Shown here in pieces: positions 14,163-22,319 of a stretch of DNA of 46,030 nt (position 1 is its first letter; the number at the start of each line of letters is the position of its first letter). The position numbers were made by a program, and so were the translations under genes. The notes under the pieces were generated by a model, which saw only the letters and a list, made by a program, of their open reading frames with translations, did no database searches and was not told where the DNA came from. Source of the stretch: an uncultured bacterium (GTDB lineage Bacteria; Armatimonadota; JACIXR01); contig CALITO010000025.1 of assembly GCA_938041455.1 (NCBI GenBank), positions 1 to 46,030 on the forward strand, in the 5' to 3' direction.

Positions 14163-14192
14163 TTGACAAGTAATTTAACCCCCCAATAATAA
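14163..14192 (+). promoter_or_regulatory. Candidate promoter of the DUF996-like gene
   Basis: Perfect -35 TTGACA (14163-14168), 18-nt spacer, -10 TAATAA (14187-14192); AATAAT two bases earlier is an alternative with 16-nt spacing. It lies just after the mcsB stop. Confidence 0.4.
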
Positions 14193-14210
14193 AGTATAAA
14201 GACACTTTAT
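14189..14210 (+). promoter_or_regulatory. 7-bp inverted repeat between promoter and ribosome-binding site
   Basis: ATAAAGT (14189-14195) and ACTTTAT (14204-14210) flank an 8-nt loop, overlapping the putative -10 and directly abutting AAGGAGGG. It could be an operator or a small leader hairpin. Confidence 0.35.
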
Positions 14211-14225
14211 AAGGAGGGAGAGATA

Positions 14226-14783
14226 ATGGAAGAAGCGAGGAGGGAAATACAATTGAGAAAAGTCAAACTTTTAGGAGGGATAGGGATGTTATTGCTGTTT
14301 CTGAATCTTGGCGTCGGCTGGATTGCGGGATTAGTGCTTCTCTTTATAGCGCTTAAGACCCTCGCTGAGGAGACACAAAGAAAATCCATCTTCTATGACT
14401 ACCTCACAGGATTCGTCTTTGTCTTCGTGTTTAACATCATAGCGACCATTCTCGCATTTGTTAGTTTTTGGGGGATATTTGGTGCGTTCACCGAGCCTCC
14501 TTATGGAAGGTCCGCTCAAGTTCTCGGGGCCGCTGGATTTATACTTCCTGTGATAATAGGGATTATCATATCCATTATGGGATACCATTATATAAGGCGG
14601 AGCTTTACAACTATCGCTGAAGTTACCAACGAGAGAATGTTCGCGACCTCGGGACAACTGCTTTTCTGGGGTGCTGTGTTAACCCTGATCTTCATAGGGG
14701 TTTTGGTTAGTTTCGTGGGAGAGGTTTTGGGCATCGTCGCCTTTTTCTCCCTGCCCGATACCCTCCAAATGGAAGTCCCTTAA
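14226..14783 (+). CDS. DUF996-like integral membrane protein
   Basis: 185 residues with about five hydrophobic segments (residues roughly 16-45, 58-84, 100-122, 140-162). The N-terminal 'IQLRKVKLLGGIGMLLLFL' and the layout of two helices, a loop, and paired helices resemble DUF996 membrane proteins. Function is unknown. The ribosome-binding site AAGGAGGGAG ends 5 nt before ATG 14226. It has its own candidate promoter, and its stop is one base from that of the convergent glycosidase-like gene. Confidence 0.75.
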   Translation: MEEARREIQLRKVKLLGGIGMLLLFLNLGVGWIAGLVLLFIALKTLAEETQRKSIFYDYLTGFVFVFVFNIIATILAFVSFWGIFGAFTEPPYGRSAQVLGAAGFILPVIIGIIISIMGYHYIRRSFTTIAEVTNERMFATSGQLLFWGAVLTLIFIGVLVSFVGEVLGIVAFFSLPDTLQMEVP

Positions 14784-14784
14784 T

Positions 14785-17700
14785 CTATCCCTCCCTACTT
14801 ATGACTATCACCTCCTGGGGTGGGATTTTGAGGGATAGATATGCCCTATTCCCCTTTATCCTGTGCTCTATTTCCACCTTATTCCAAATATCCGTGAAAC
14901 GAGCGCCCTCCACATACTCAACCGCTATAACTTCTCCCTCCACGGTAAAGGGGTTCGTGTTGTAAATCGTCCAGATCACCCTCCCATCCTTCCGAGAAGG
15001 GAACTTGTTGGCATAAACACCTTCTACGAGTGTGGGAACAAGGGGCTCAGGATATAAGGTAGTGAAGCAATCGGCGTTTTCCTTCATAATGTTGTGATAT
15101 TTCCTGATATAGGAGAGGAGATCCTCGCTGAACCACTCTTTCATCCCCTCCAGCCAAATTCCCTCTCCGTTAAACAGGATCCTCTTCACTGCTTGAACAT
15201 TTGAGCCGAGGGGTTGGTCACAGACTATTATCTCAAATGTTTTGAAGTCAGGAAATACGAAGCGATAGAGGTTGATATGGGAGGGCGATAACTCGTCGCT
15301 TATAGAGGAAATAGCGTAGGTAAAACTACCATCCTGATACTGGCTTATAACATCAGCAGGGCTTTCCTCGGTATATATGACTACATCGTCGCCGAGGGCT
15401 TCCCTCACTGCTTTGGTAGTAAGGAACTCACCCCGCACAGGAGCACAGGGAGTGGGATGGTTATGGGATTTATTCCAGCAGTTCCTCGCCTCCATAGCGA
15501 AGCCATATTCGTCTATATAATAGCCCTTTGCTTTTGTTTCCCCTTTGACCCTGGCATATGTTTTAGCGAGGTAATCCCGCCAGGCAGGAAGGCAGGGACA
15601 CATATTATAACTTGGGGCAAAGAATGGCACAGGGTTGCCCTCCTTATCTAAAATCTGCCATTCCTTACCCTTAGCCTTGCCAAGATTTGAGGGAGGGTCA
15701 ACGAGATAGCCCTCTATATATAAGCCCACCGGGATGCCCATAGCTTGCGTTTCTTCTATTGCTCTTCTAAAATTCTCCGCCCCTCCCAACTCTTCCCAGT
15801 GGTCGTAATCCCCTACCCTCCCATATTGAGGAGTATATGCCCAATCAAATATGTGGAGATAGTCCACTCCACCAAAAAGTTCCTTATCCCTATCAAGGGT
15901 TTCCTTTATGTGGAATTTCTTCCCTTGAGGGTCAAAAATGGAGCTCTTAGTGGGCATCTCAAAGAAGAGAAATTGCTGACGGAAATTGAAGACCTCCCTG
16001 AACCACTGCTTGCGAGGCACCGCTGGTTTATACCAGTTGTTTTTCCATTCAAGATAAGCCTCTAACTGGCTTCGCCAATCCCCTCGGCTGAAACCTATGA
16101 TGCTTCTGGGAAGGGAGAGCGTTCCACCCGCTGGAAGTTCAACCTGAAGATACTCTATCTCCATATCCCCTTTTGAACCCCTCTTATTAAGGATATACCA
16201 TCTCGGTGTCACGGATAAATCCTCCGTCCTTAGGTAGATGCCTCCACCGTTCTGATGGGAAAAAAGCCCCATAATTTGGAGGGGGAAAGTTCCACTGTAA
16301 TAGGAACGGGAGTTCCAATCCTTGTTATTAATTGCCCCGGCTCTGCAGGGATAGAAATAGTAGGTATCCTCTGGCGAGGTGCTGAGGTGTATTTCTTTTA
16401 GAATGGGGAAGGAGTAGGAAACCTTTATATCTTCACTCCCTTTATTGGTAAAAGACAAAGAAAGGGCTATCTCCCCCTCCTTGTTTGGCATAAGTTCTAA
16501 AGAACATCCTAAGAGGATGTTCCCTTCCCTGAACTCTCCCACTACTTGGAGGCGGTTGCCTCGCTTTTTCTTCTCCAAAACTTTAAATTCTTCAGAAGTT
16601 ATCCTTCTATCCCCCATTATGAGAGAAAAAAGGGGCGAGTCGGCAATTTCCATCTCCCTGAACAGCCAGTGATTTTTAATGCTTTTAACCCTGATACCTC
16701 TTTCTAAATCCACTGAGAGGCTTCCTTCCTTCATTTCTATGGAGAGGGAATCTCCCTTTATTTTGAGGGAGGTGGGGCGGAAGGGAAGGGAAGGTTTCAT
16801 CTTAGGGGTGGGGGGAGCTTTTGGGATGGTCGCCAAGCTCGCTGGGCCAGGTTTGAGGGAGGCAGTAAGAGCGAGGATAACGAAGGTGGCGTTACTCATA
16901 CCGTTAACAAGTTGTAGTTCCTTGGGCTTCTTCTTGACCGCTATCGCGTAGGCATCTATCCCCCTGACCACTTCAAATCTCTCCCCTGCAAGGCGGAGGG
17001 GAAATTGCTCATCCCAGTCTCCGTCCTCATACATCAGCCTTACCCTCAATCTTTCTATCTCCTCTATCTTTCTCATCTCCCCGCCGCCGAAGCTCGGCTC
17101 CTCCCACTTGGGCAGATCGCTCACCAGTAGAAGGTAAAGTTCTCTACATTCTCCCATAGATTTTATGGGGATTTTCATTTCGCCTTTATGCTTTGCAGTG
17201 GGGAAAGAGGTCCTGCCTTGTAGAGAGAAGGTTATTCCTCGCACGGCTATGACATCGCTTTTAAACCAACCGTCAAAGGAAAACCTGCCTTGTATTTCCC
17301 CTATGCTCACCTTGCCAGGGGGGAGAGGGATAGCGGTCAACCCGCTATCCATATTCCTTGCTTCTACATAGGAAAGGATATCTTCCAACTGGAGAGCGGG
17401 TTTTTCGTCGCTGAAGGAGATTTGGGCGATCTCCACCTCCGCTGGTTGGGAACTCGCCTGTAGTTGGATGGCGAGGGTGGTTACCTCTTCTATCTTACAA
17501 GGAGCTATATGGGTGTGCCATTCCCCATCCGCATCAAGGGAGGAAAGGAGAATGGTGTAATCCTCCTGAGGGGCTTTACCGCCGGGAGCGCTTGCTATGT
17601 AGAGGAAATAATCATTAATGGGATTGATGTTCTTCGCCCTATATCGCACCACTACCCAGCGAAAACCCTTCAAGCTCTGAGGAAGTTCCAATGACCACTT

Positions 17701-18372
17701 CATCCCCCTCCCAGCTTCGCCGACATAGAAGAACTTGCCTTCTCTATTTAGGACACGATACTCCTTTGCGGGGTTAGCGAGCCAATCGCTATGAGCCTGC
17801 CAGAGCTCGGCCTTTATATTTAGCGAGACCATTTTGATTTCCTTCAATTTACTCACCTTCTCCTCCGGCGGTTCTTCAGTGAAGAGAAGTTTTCTGATGA
17901 GGAGATGGGCATCCGCTTCTTTAGCTTGGGTTTGCAAAGCTATCTGATATATGTAAGGACCTCGGCAGTAGTCATAGAGGTCGATGGTTGCGGTATGCCA
18001 TTCTCCATCTGCCTTGAATATATCGTTGGGAGGGAAGCGGATACCGTCCGAGTAGCCGTCGTTTAGCCAAAGGATATAGTCGCTTGCTTGGGGATTATAG
18101 TTTATACAGCGATATTCCACTATGAGCCAGCGGTAGGTTGATATATCCAAATAAAGATTCCTTTTCCATTTCATCCCCTTGCCTGCTTCCCGGACGAAGA
18201 AATCCAAAGTTCCGTCTCCCAATTTTGCCACTGCGTAATCCTGAGCGGGATTTCCCAGCCAGTCTCTCATCGCCTGCCAGGAATTGGGTTGCATCAATTC
18301 TTGGGCAGGTAAGTTGGGGAGAAGCCAGAGTAAAGCGAGAAAAAACAGTTTGTTGCGGTTAAATTCCTTCAA
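14785..18372 (-). CDS. Very large secreted glycoside-hydrolase-like protein (DUF6259-type TIM barrel)
   Basis: 1195 residues. Signal peptide at residues 7-24. Two homologous modules follow (about 29-170 and 192-325), each with 'WQAxxDWLxNPAxxY', 'EAGxGMKW', 'FRWxxVxYRxxNxNP' and 'DADGEWHT'-type blocks; they look like carbohydrate-binding beta-sandwiches. Next is a strand-rich middle, then from about 815 a catalytic-type TIM barrel: 'GIPVGLYIEGYL', 'KGYYIDEYGFAMEARNCW' and 'VVIYTEESPADV', with Asp/Glu candidates in IDEYG and TEES. A small beta domain closes it. The substrate is unknown; polysaccharide or glycoside breakdown outside the membrane is inferred. The TTG start is supported by GGAGGTG upstream. 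It follows the transporter-like gene by 24 nt. Confidence 0.82.
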   Translation of the reverse strand: MKEFNRNKLFFLALLWLLPNLPAQELMQPNSWQAMRDWLGNPAQDYAVAKLGDGTLDFFVREAGKGMKWKRNLYLDISTYRWLIVEYRCINYNPQASDYILWLNDGYSDGIRFPPNDIFKADGEWHTATIDLYDYCRGPYIYQIALQTQAKEADAHLLIRKLLFTEEPPEEKVSKLKEIKMVSLNIKAELWQAHSDWLANPAKEYRVLNREGKFFYVGEAGRGMKWSLELPQSLKGFRWVVVRYRAKNINPINDYFLYIASAPGGKAPQEDYTILLSSLDADGEWHTHIAPCKIEEVTTLAIQLQASSQPAEVEIAQISFSDEKPALQLEDILSYVEARNMDSGLTAIPLPPGKVSIGEIQGRFSFDGWFKSDVIAVRGITFSLQGRTSFPTAKHKGEMKIPIKSMGECRELYLLLVSDLPKWEEPSFGGGEMRKIEEIERLRVRLMYEDGDWDEQFPLRLAGERFEVVRGIDAYAIAVKKKPKELQLVNGMSNATFVILALTASLKPGPASLATIPKAPPTPKMKPSLPFRPTSLKIKGDSLSIEMKEGSLSVDLERGIRVKSIKNHWLFREMEIADSPLFSLIMGDRRITSEEFKVLEKKKRGNRLQVVGEFREGNILLGCSLELMPNKEGEIALSLSFTNKGSEDIKVSYSFPILKEIHLSTSPEDTYYFYPCRAGAINNKDWNSRSYYSGTFPLQIMGLFSHQNGGGIYLRTEDLSVTPRWYILNKRGSKGDMEIEYLQVELPAGGTLSLPRSIIGFSRGDWRSQLEAYLEWKNNWYKPAVPRKQWFREVFNFRQQFLFFEMPTKSSIFDPQGKKFHIKETLDRDKELFGGVDYLHIFDWAYTPQYGRVGDYDHWEELGGAENFRRAIEETQAMGIPVGLYIEGYLVDPPSNLGKAKGKEWQILDKEGNPVPFFAPSYNMCPCLPAWRDYLAKTYARVKGETKAKGYYIDEYGFAMEARNCWNKSHNHPTPCAPVRGEFLTTKAVREALGDDVVIYTEESPADVISQYQDGSFTYAISSISDELSPSHINLYRFVFPDFKTFEIIVCDQPLGSNVQAVKRILFNGEGIWLEGMKEWFSEDLLSYIRKYHNIMKENADCFTTLYPEPLVPTLVEGVYANKFPSRKDGRVIWTIYNTNPFTVEGEVIAVEYVEGARFTDIWNKVEIEHRIKGNRAYLSLKIPPQEVIVISREG

Positions 18373-18396
18373 AACGGGCTCACCTCCCTTTTGGAG

Positions 18397-20508
18397 TTAT
18401 GTGAGGAATATTCTGTGCCCTTGCATTCCTGTGATTCCATCTATTATTATCCATATCCCCCCTACCAAAAACTCCCCGAGTATCATACCCAAGAAGAAGG
18501 GACGAGCTCGGTTAAATGCTTTCATCCCACCAGCCTTGAGGATGAAAACCTTTATAAACCAGCCAACCATTATAGAGAACCACAGTTGTATCATCGGCCA
18601 GGAGGGTCCCATTGCGTAACCGAGAGGATGGAGCGGCCACCAAGTAAAGCGCAGTCTCATCTGGGTGAGGAATACAGCGATTGCCAATCCTACGCCCAAA
18701 AAGGTGCCCGCCCGCCAATCGGGAGAAGCGGGGTTTTGCAGGGCAGAGGCGAGGAATTGGAATGGTTGTTGGGGAGCAGCTATGAGAAACCAAGGGGACA
18801 TACTCACTCCCCCACGCCGATATATCATCCATAACTCGCTTATGTAAGAGCTCCCTATAGATAGGAGAATCGCTAATATCAACCCCCAAAGGAAATGGCG
18901 CTTTTTGTAGCGGGTGCTATCGGAAATTTTAAAGGCATCCATAAGGCTGGGGAGAAGGGATGCTCTCAGGTCAAACATAAATATGCGCTGGATATAGGCA
19001 AGTATTGTGAGATTTTTACCTCCCAAGATGTCCGAGTGAGCGAAGGAATTGATCATCTCCGTTGGTTGAAAAGGAGCTTGAATGAAGAGGAGTCCACCCT
19101 CCGATACGAAGCGAGTAAGGGGCAACATTATGAAGAGGACAAAGAGGATAAGGACAACGCTTGCCACAAGTATGTTCATCCCCGCATATCCACACCAAGC
19201 TACCAGCATAGTTCCGGCAAGCAAAAATCCCCAAACCGCTACCCTATAAGGCAGAGGCTCCCTACTATCGTCCAACGGACTCTTGTTAGTGAAAGCCTTT
19301 AATAAGACCCCCCTTATATAATGACGAGCGGTCCAGAGCATATAGAAGGTAAGGATGATAAATGCACCCAACATCTGGTAGGCGGCGAACACCTGCACAG
19401 GATAGGTGAACACATAGTCCATCCTCATCCCAAAGGAGGCGGCTATAGCCGCTTCAATTTTGAAGAGGAGGAAGAAAAACCAGAGGCTGAAGGCGAGGTC
19501 GGAAGCGATTATAAAGGAAAGACCGATCACCGAGAAGTGAACCCATATCTCAAATATCCCTATTTGATTCCAGGGAGGATTGGGAAGGTATTGGTTCAGA
19601 TTTACCTGGAGGGTTAGGCTGGGGATGTAGGGGAAATAATAGTGGAAGGCATTGATTGTGTGGATGACGAAAGGAATGGCAAAGCCCAACCACATAAGTT
19701 TGTTTCGGAAGAAGGGATTGACCAATCCCCCGTCCTCCCTCGCCATCTCCAGGGGAACCTGGACAAGGGGGAAGATGAGCTTTTCCCCCTCTACCCACTG
19801 TCTACGGAGAATAGAGGCGAGGCAAATCATCATAAAGAAGAGGAGGAGGGCGAAGAGCGTCCAGGCTAAGAGGGGAATTATCCATTCCCGCCAGGGGATG
19901 GGCTCGCCATAGTGCAAGCCCTCATAAAATGCTACCGAAACAGGTTGTTTCTCCTTGCCCAAAGGGTCCCAGGGGACTATCCATTTAGGCGTGTATTCGT
20001 AGAAAAGTTCACGCCATTTATTCTCCGGAGTGGCGAAGTAGTTGCCCCCAATGAGGGTAGGCACGAGATATGCAGTAAGCCCGAAGGAAGGAATACCCGT
20101 TCCTACCAGCATCATAGCATAGACGAGGATGAGTTCTGACTGAGAGAGGGGAAGGATGCCTTTACCAGTAGCGACTTTGTGAAAAGACCAGAATAAAAGG
20201 AGAAGGAAGAGGAAGGCGGAGATAATCGTCCCCAAAACGGCGAGGTGGCGAAGGAGAAGGAAACAGAGAACTACCCCCATAACACCGAAGAAGGAGAGGA
20301 TGAGGACGCCAGTGAGGGGAGCGTATCTGCGGAGGATGAAGTTGAGGAAGGCGACGAGGGGAAAGAAGAGTATGATGGGGCCGATAGCGAGGTGGGAGCA
20401 AGCTATCCAGGTGCCATGTAGAAGCAGGTCGGAGTAAGGAACCGCGAAGGAGAGGATGACAACGCAAACAGCTCCTATTATCAGCGCTCTGGGAGTTACC
20501 TTCTCCAC
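18397..20508 (-). CDS. Multi-pass membrane protein, DUF6785/DUF6784-like (distant OPT-transporter relative)
   Basis: 703 residues with about 14-16 hydrophobic helices. The N-terminus 'KVTPRALIIGAVCVVILSFAVPYSDLLLHGTW' resembles the first helix of OPT transporters, and 'RFVSEGGLLFIQAPFQP' and 'WWPLHPLGYAMGPSWPM' near the C-terminus are motifs I associate with the large uncharacterised DUF6785/DUF6784 membrane family of Armatimonadota, Planctomycetes and Verrucomicrobia. Transport of oligosaccharides or their breakdown products is an inference from the adjoining glycosidase. It starts at GTG 20508, 8 nt after a TATACT box, so the mRNA is probably leaderless. Upstream gene of a two-gene operon. 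Confidence 0.75.
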   Translation of the reverse strand: MEKVTPRALIIGAVCVVILSFAVPYSDLLLHGTWIACSHLAIGPIILFFPLVAFLNFILRRYAPLTGVLILSFFGVMGVVLCFLLLRHLAVLGTIISAFLFLLLLFWSFHKVATGKGILPLSQSELILVYAMMLVGTGIPSFGLTAYLVPTLIGGNYFATPENKWRELFYEYTPKWIVPWDPLGKEKQPVSVAFYEGLHYGEPIPWREWIIPLLAWTLFALLLFFMMICLASILRRQWVEGEKLIFPLVQVPLEMAREDGGLVNPFFRNKLMWLGFAIPFVIHTINAFHYYFPYIPSLTLQVNLNQYLPNPPWNQIGIFEIWVHFSVIGLSFIIASDLAFSLWFFFLLFKIEAAIAASFGMRMDYVFTYPVQVFAAYQMLGAFIILTFYMLWTARHYIRGVLLKAFTNKSPLDDSREPLPYRVAVWGFLLAGTMLVAWCGYAGMNILVASVVLILFVLFIMLPLTRFVSEGGLLFIQAPFQPTEMINSFAHSDILGGKNLTILAYIQRIFMFDLRASLLPSLMDAFKISDSTRYKKRHFLWGLILAILLSIGSSYISELWMIYRRGGVSMSPWFLIAAPQQPFQFLASALQNPASPDWRAGTFLGVGLAIAVFLTQMRLRFTWWPLHPLGYAMGPSWPMIQLWFSIMVGWFIKVFILKAGGMKAFNRARPFFLGMILGEFLVGGIWIIIDGITGMQGHRIFLT

Positions 20509-20516
20509 AATTAATT

Positions 20517-20546
20517 AGTATAAAAGAAAAGATGAACGGTTGGCAA
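20517..20546 (-). promoter_or_regulatory. Leaderless promoter of the membrane-protein/glycosidase operon
   Basis: Minus-strand -35 TTGCCA (20546-20541), 18-nt spacer, -10 TATACT (20522-20517), then 8 nt to the GTG at 20508. No Shine-Dalgarno. Confidence 0.5.
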
Positions 20547-20592
20547 AGGATATCCATTGCCCTAAAAACTAAAACTCCATAAGTGCCCTTTC

Positions 20593-20609
20593 AATTATTC
20601 AACGAAACT
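20593..20609 (+). repeat. Copy C of the AATTATTCAACAAAACT motif
   Basis: AATTATTCAACGAAACT differs from copy B by one base and is likewise preceded by ATAAGTGCCCT (20579-20589) and followed by G(A/G)AG. It is flanked by GCCCTTTC / GGAAGGGC arms with a T-run after them, so it also looks like the loop of a hairpin. Confidence 0.55.
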
Positions 20610-20627
20610 GGAAGGGCCATTTTTTTC

Positions 20628-20656
20628 TTGAAGGATGCGGGGAAGATGTGTAGTCT
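20628..20656 (+). promoter_or_regulatory. Candidate promoter of the cstA-GH50-GHL6 operon
   Basis: -35 TTGAAG (20628-20633), 17-nt spacer, -10 TAGTCT (20651-20656), 11 nt before ATG 20668. If used, the in-frame ATG at 20635 lies upstream of the transcript start. Confidence 0.35.
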
Positions 20657-20667
20657 TTTGTTTTAGG

Positions 20668-22305
20668 ATGCCCGCGATTCTTATAGCTGGTATTGGCATT
20701 CTCCTTTTCGTTTTTTCCTATCATTATTATGGTAGGGTCTTAGAGAATCTATTTGATGTAGAGGGCGGAAATCCTACCCCCGCTCACTATAACTATGATG
20801 GGGTAGATTATGTTCCCGCTAAGCATTGGATTGTGCTTTTCGGTCACCATTTCTCCTCCATTGCGGGAGCTGGCCCCATTCTCGGACCCGCGATAGCCTG
20901 CGCCCTTTGGGGATGGGGACCAGCAATCCTCTGGATTGTCTTCGGCTCAATATTCATAGGTGGTGTTCACGATTTCGCAAACCTTATGGTCTCTATACGT
21001 GGTGGCGGACATTCAATCGGCGATACTACAGAGAAGGTCCTTGACTTCGTTGTAAAGTTTGTCTTCTCCCTTTTCCTCTGGTTATCGCTCATCCTGGTGA
21101 TAGCGGTTTTCGCCGCCTCCGCCGCTAAAACATTGGAAACTACGCCGGAAATCGTCATCCCGACATTCGGCATAATCCCCACCGCTATTCTCGTGGGGTT
21201 GATGCTATACCGCTGGAGAATGGACACCCTCGTCTCCACCATCCTGGGCGTTAGCATGCTCTTTCTCCTCATAATCCTTGGTTGGCATTTCCCCATTAGA
21301 TGGAGCTACCAAGGCTGGCTCCTTACCCTTTTACTTCTCTATGCCTACAGCGCTTCCCTTATGCCCGTTAACATAATCCTTCAGCCAAGGGATTACCTTT
21401 CCGTTTTCGTCCTCTTTTTCGGGCTTATAATCGGCTATCTTGGGATGCTCTTAACCCACCCTTCCATCCGCACTCCCCTTCTCGTGAGCTTCCGTAGTGC
21501 CCAGGGTTCCCTTTGGCCGATGATGTTCGTCACTATTGCCTGCGGAGCGATATCCGGGTTCCACGCCTTGGTGGCAAGTGGAACCACTGCTAAGCAGTTA
21601 GATAACGAGAGAGATGCAAAGAAAATAGCTTATGGAGCGATGTTAACCGAGGGTGCCTTAGCTCTCTTGGCGGTTATAGCGGTCTGCGGGGGATTATATT
21701 GGTGGGGTGGACCAGAGGGAATGGTTTATCCGGAACTGGTAAAGGAAGGCAAGTGGATTGCGGCGTTCGGGAAGGGCTACGCGGAAATTACAAAGCCTTT
21801 ACTGGGCACTTTGGGGATGTTCATAGGCATCACTATGTTGAAGACTTTCATCGTAACCACTCTTGATACCGCTACCAGAATAGCCCGCTACATAGGAGAA
21901 GAGTTATTCCCCCTTTATCCTCCCCTCAGATTTATGAAAAATATGTTTCTGAACACCGCTGTGGTCATTGGATTTGCAACATATCTCGCCCTCGGACCCT
22001 GGCAGAAGATTTGGCAAGTTTTCGGAGCTTCCAATCAGTTGGTAGCAGCTGTGGCTCTATTAGTAGTCTCTATGTGGCTGTTGCTTAAGAAAAAGTCCAC
22101 CATTTACACCCTCCTCCCTGCGGTCTTTATGCTGTTGGTGACAATCTCCGCTTTGATCTCCCAATTTTTAAAATTCCTTTCCGCCCGTGATATAGTCCTC
22201 TCTTTAATCTCGGGGCTCCTGATAGTCCTATCCCTTTTTATCGTGGGGAAGATTTTTTGCCTGATTCCCCAAAAGAGGGTTAATAGTGGAGGTCAAGAAC
22301 TTTGA
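20668..22305 (+). CDS. cstA: Carbon starvation CstA-family transporter
   Basis: About 545 residues, with some 14 membrane helices. Family blocks: 'HWIVLFGHHFSSIAGAGPILGPAIA', 'GSIFIGGVHDFANLMVSIRGGGHSIGD', 'IACGAISGFHALVASGTTAKQLDNERDAKKIAYGAMLTEG' and 'FGASNQLVAA'. Characterised members import pyruvate or peptides with protons. Here the gene begins an operon with two glycosidases, so it may supply carbon under sugar limitation or carry a breakdown product; that is inference. Start choice: ATG 20668 gives the usual short N-terminus ('MPAILIAGIGILLFVFSYHYYGR'); an in-frame ATG at 20635 would add 11 residues and has only GAAGG directly abutting it. Confidence 0.92.
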   Translation: MPAILIAGIGILLFVFSYHYYGRVLENLFDVEGGNPTPAHYNYDGVDYVPAKHWIVLFGHHFSSIAGAGPILGPAIACALWGWGPAILWIVFGSIFIGGVHDFANLMVSIRGGGHSIGDTTEKVLDFVVKFVFSLFLWLSLILVIAVFAASAAKTLETTPEIVIPTFGIIPTAILVGLMLYRWRMDTLVSTILGVSMLFLLIILGWHFPIRWSYQGWLLTLLLLYAYSASLMPVNIILQPRDYLSVFVLFFGLIIGYLGMLLTHPSIRTPLLVSFRSAQGSLWPMMFVTIACGAISGFHALVASGTTAKQLDNERDAKKIAYGAMLTEGALALLAVIAVCGGLYWWGGPEGMVYPELVKEGKWIAAFGKGYAEITKPLLGTLGMFIGITMLKTFIVTTLDTATRIARYIGEELFPLYPPLRFMKNMFLNTAVVIGFATYLALGPWQKIWQVFGASNQLVAAVALLVVSMWLLLKKKSTIYTLLPAVFMLLVTISALISQFLKFLSARDIVLSLISGLLIVLSLFIVGKIFCLIPQKRVNSGGQEL

Positions 22306-22319
22306 AAGGAGTGATGATT

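Noticed and set aside
20585-20628. GCCCTTTC...GGAAGGGC hairpin plus T-run as a terminator
   Set aside because: It lies between two divergent genes, where no transcript would need to end; more likely a by-product of the motif copy C context.
20635-20667. Upstream ATG for cstA
   Set aside because: The 11 extra residues (MRGRCVVFCFR) do not fit the family start, and the ATG has no spaced ribosome-binding site; 20668 preferred, not proven.
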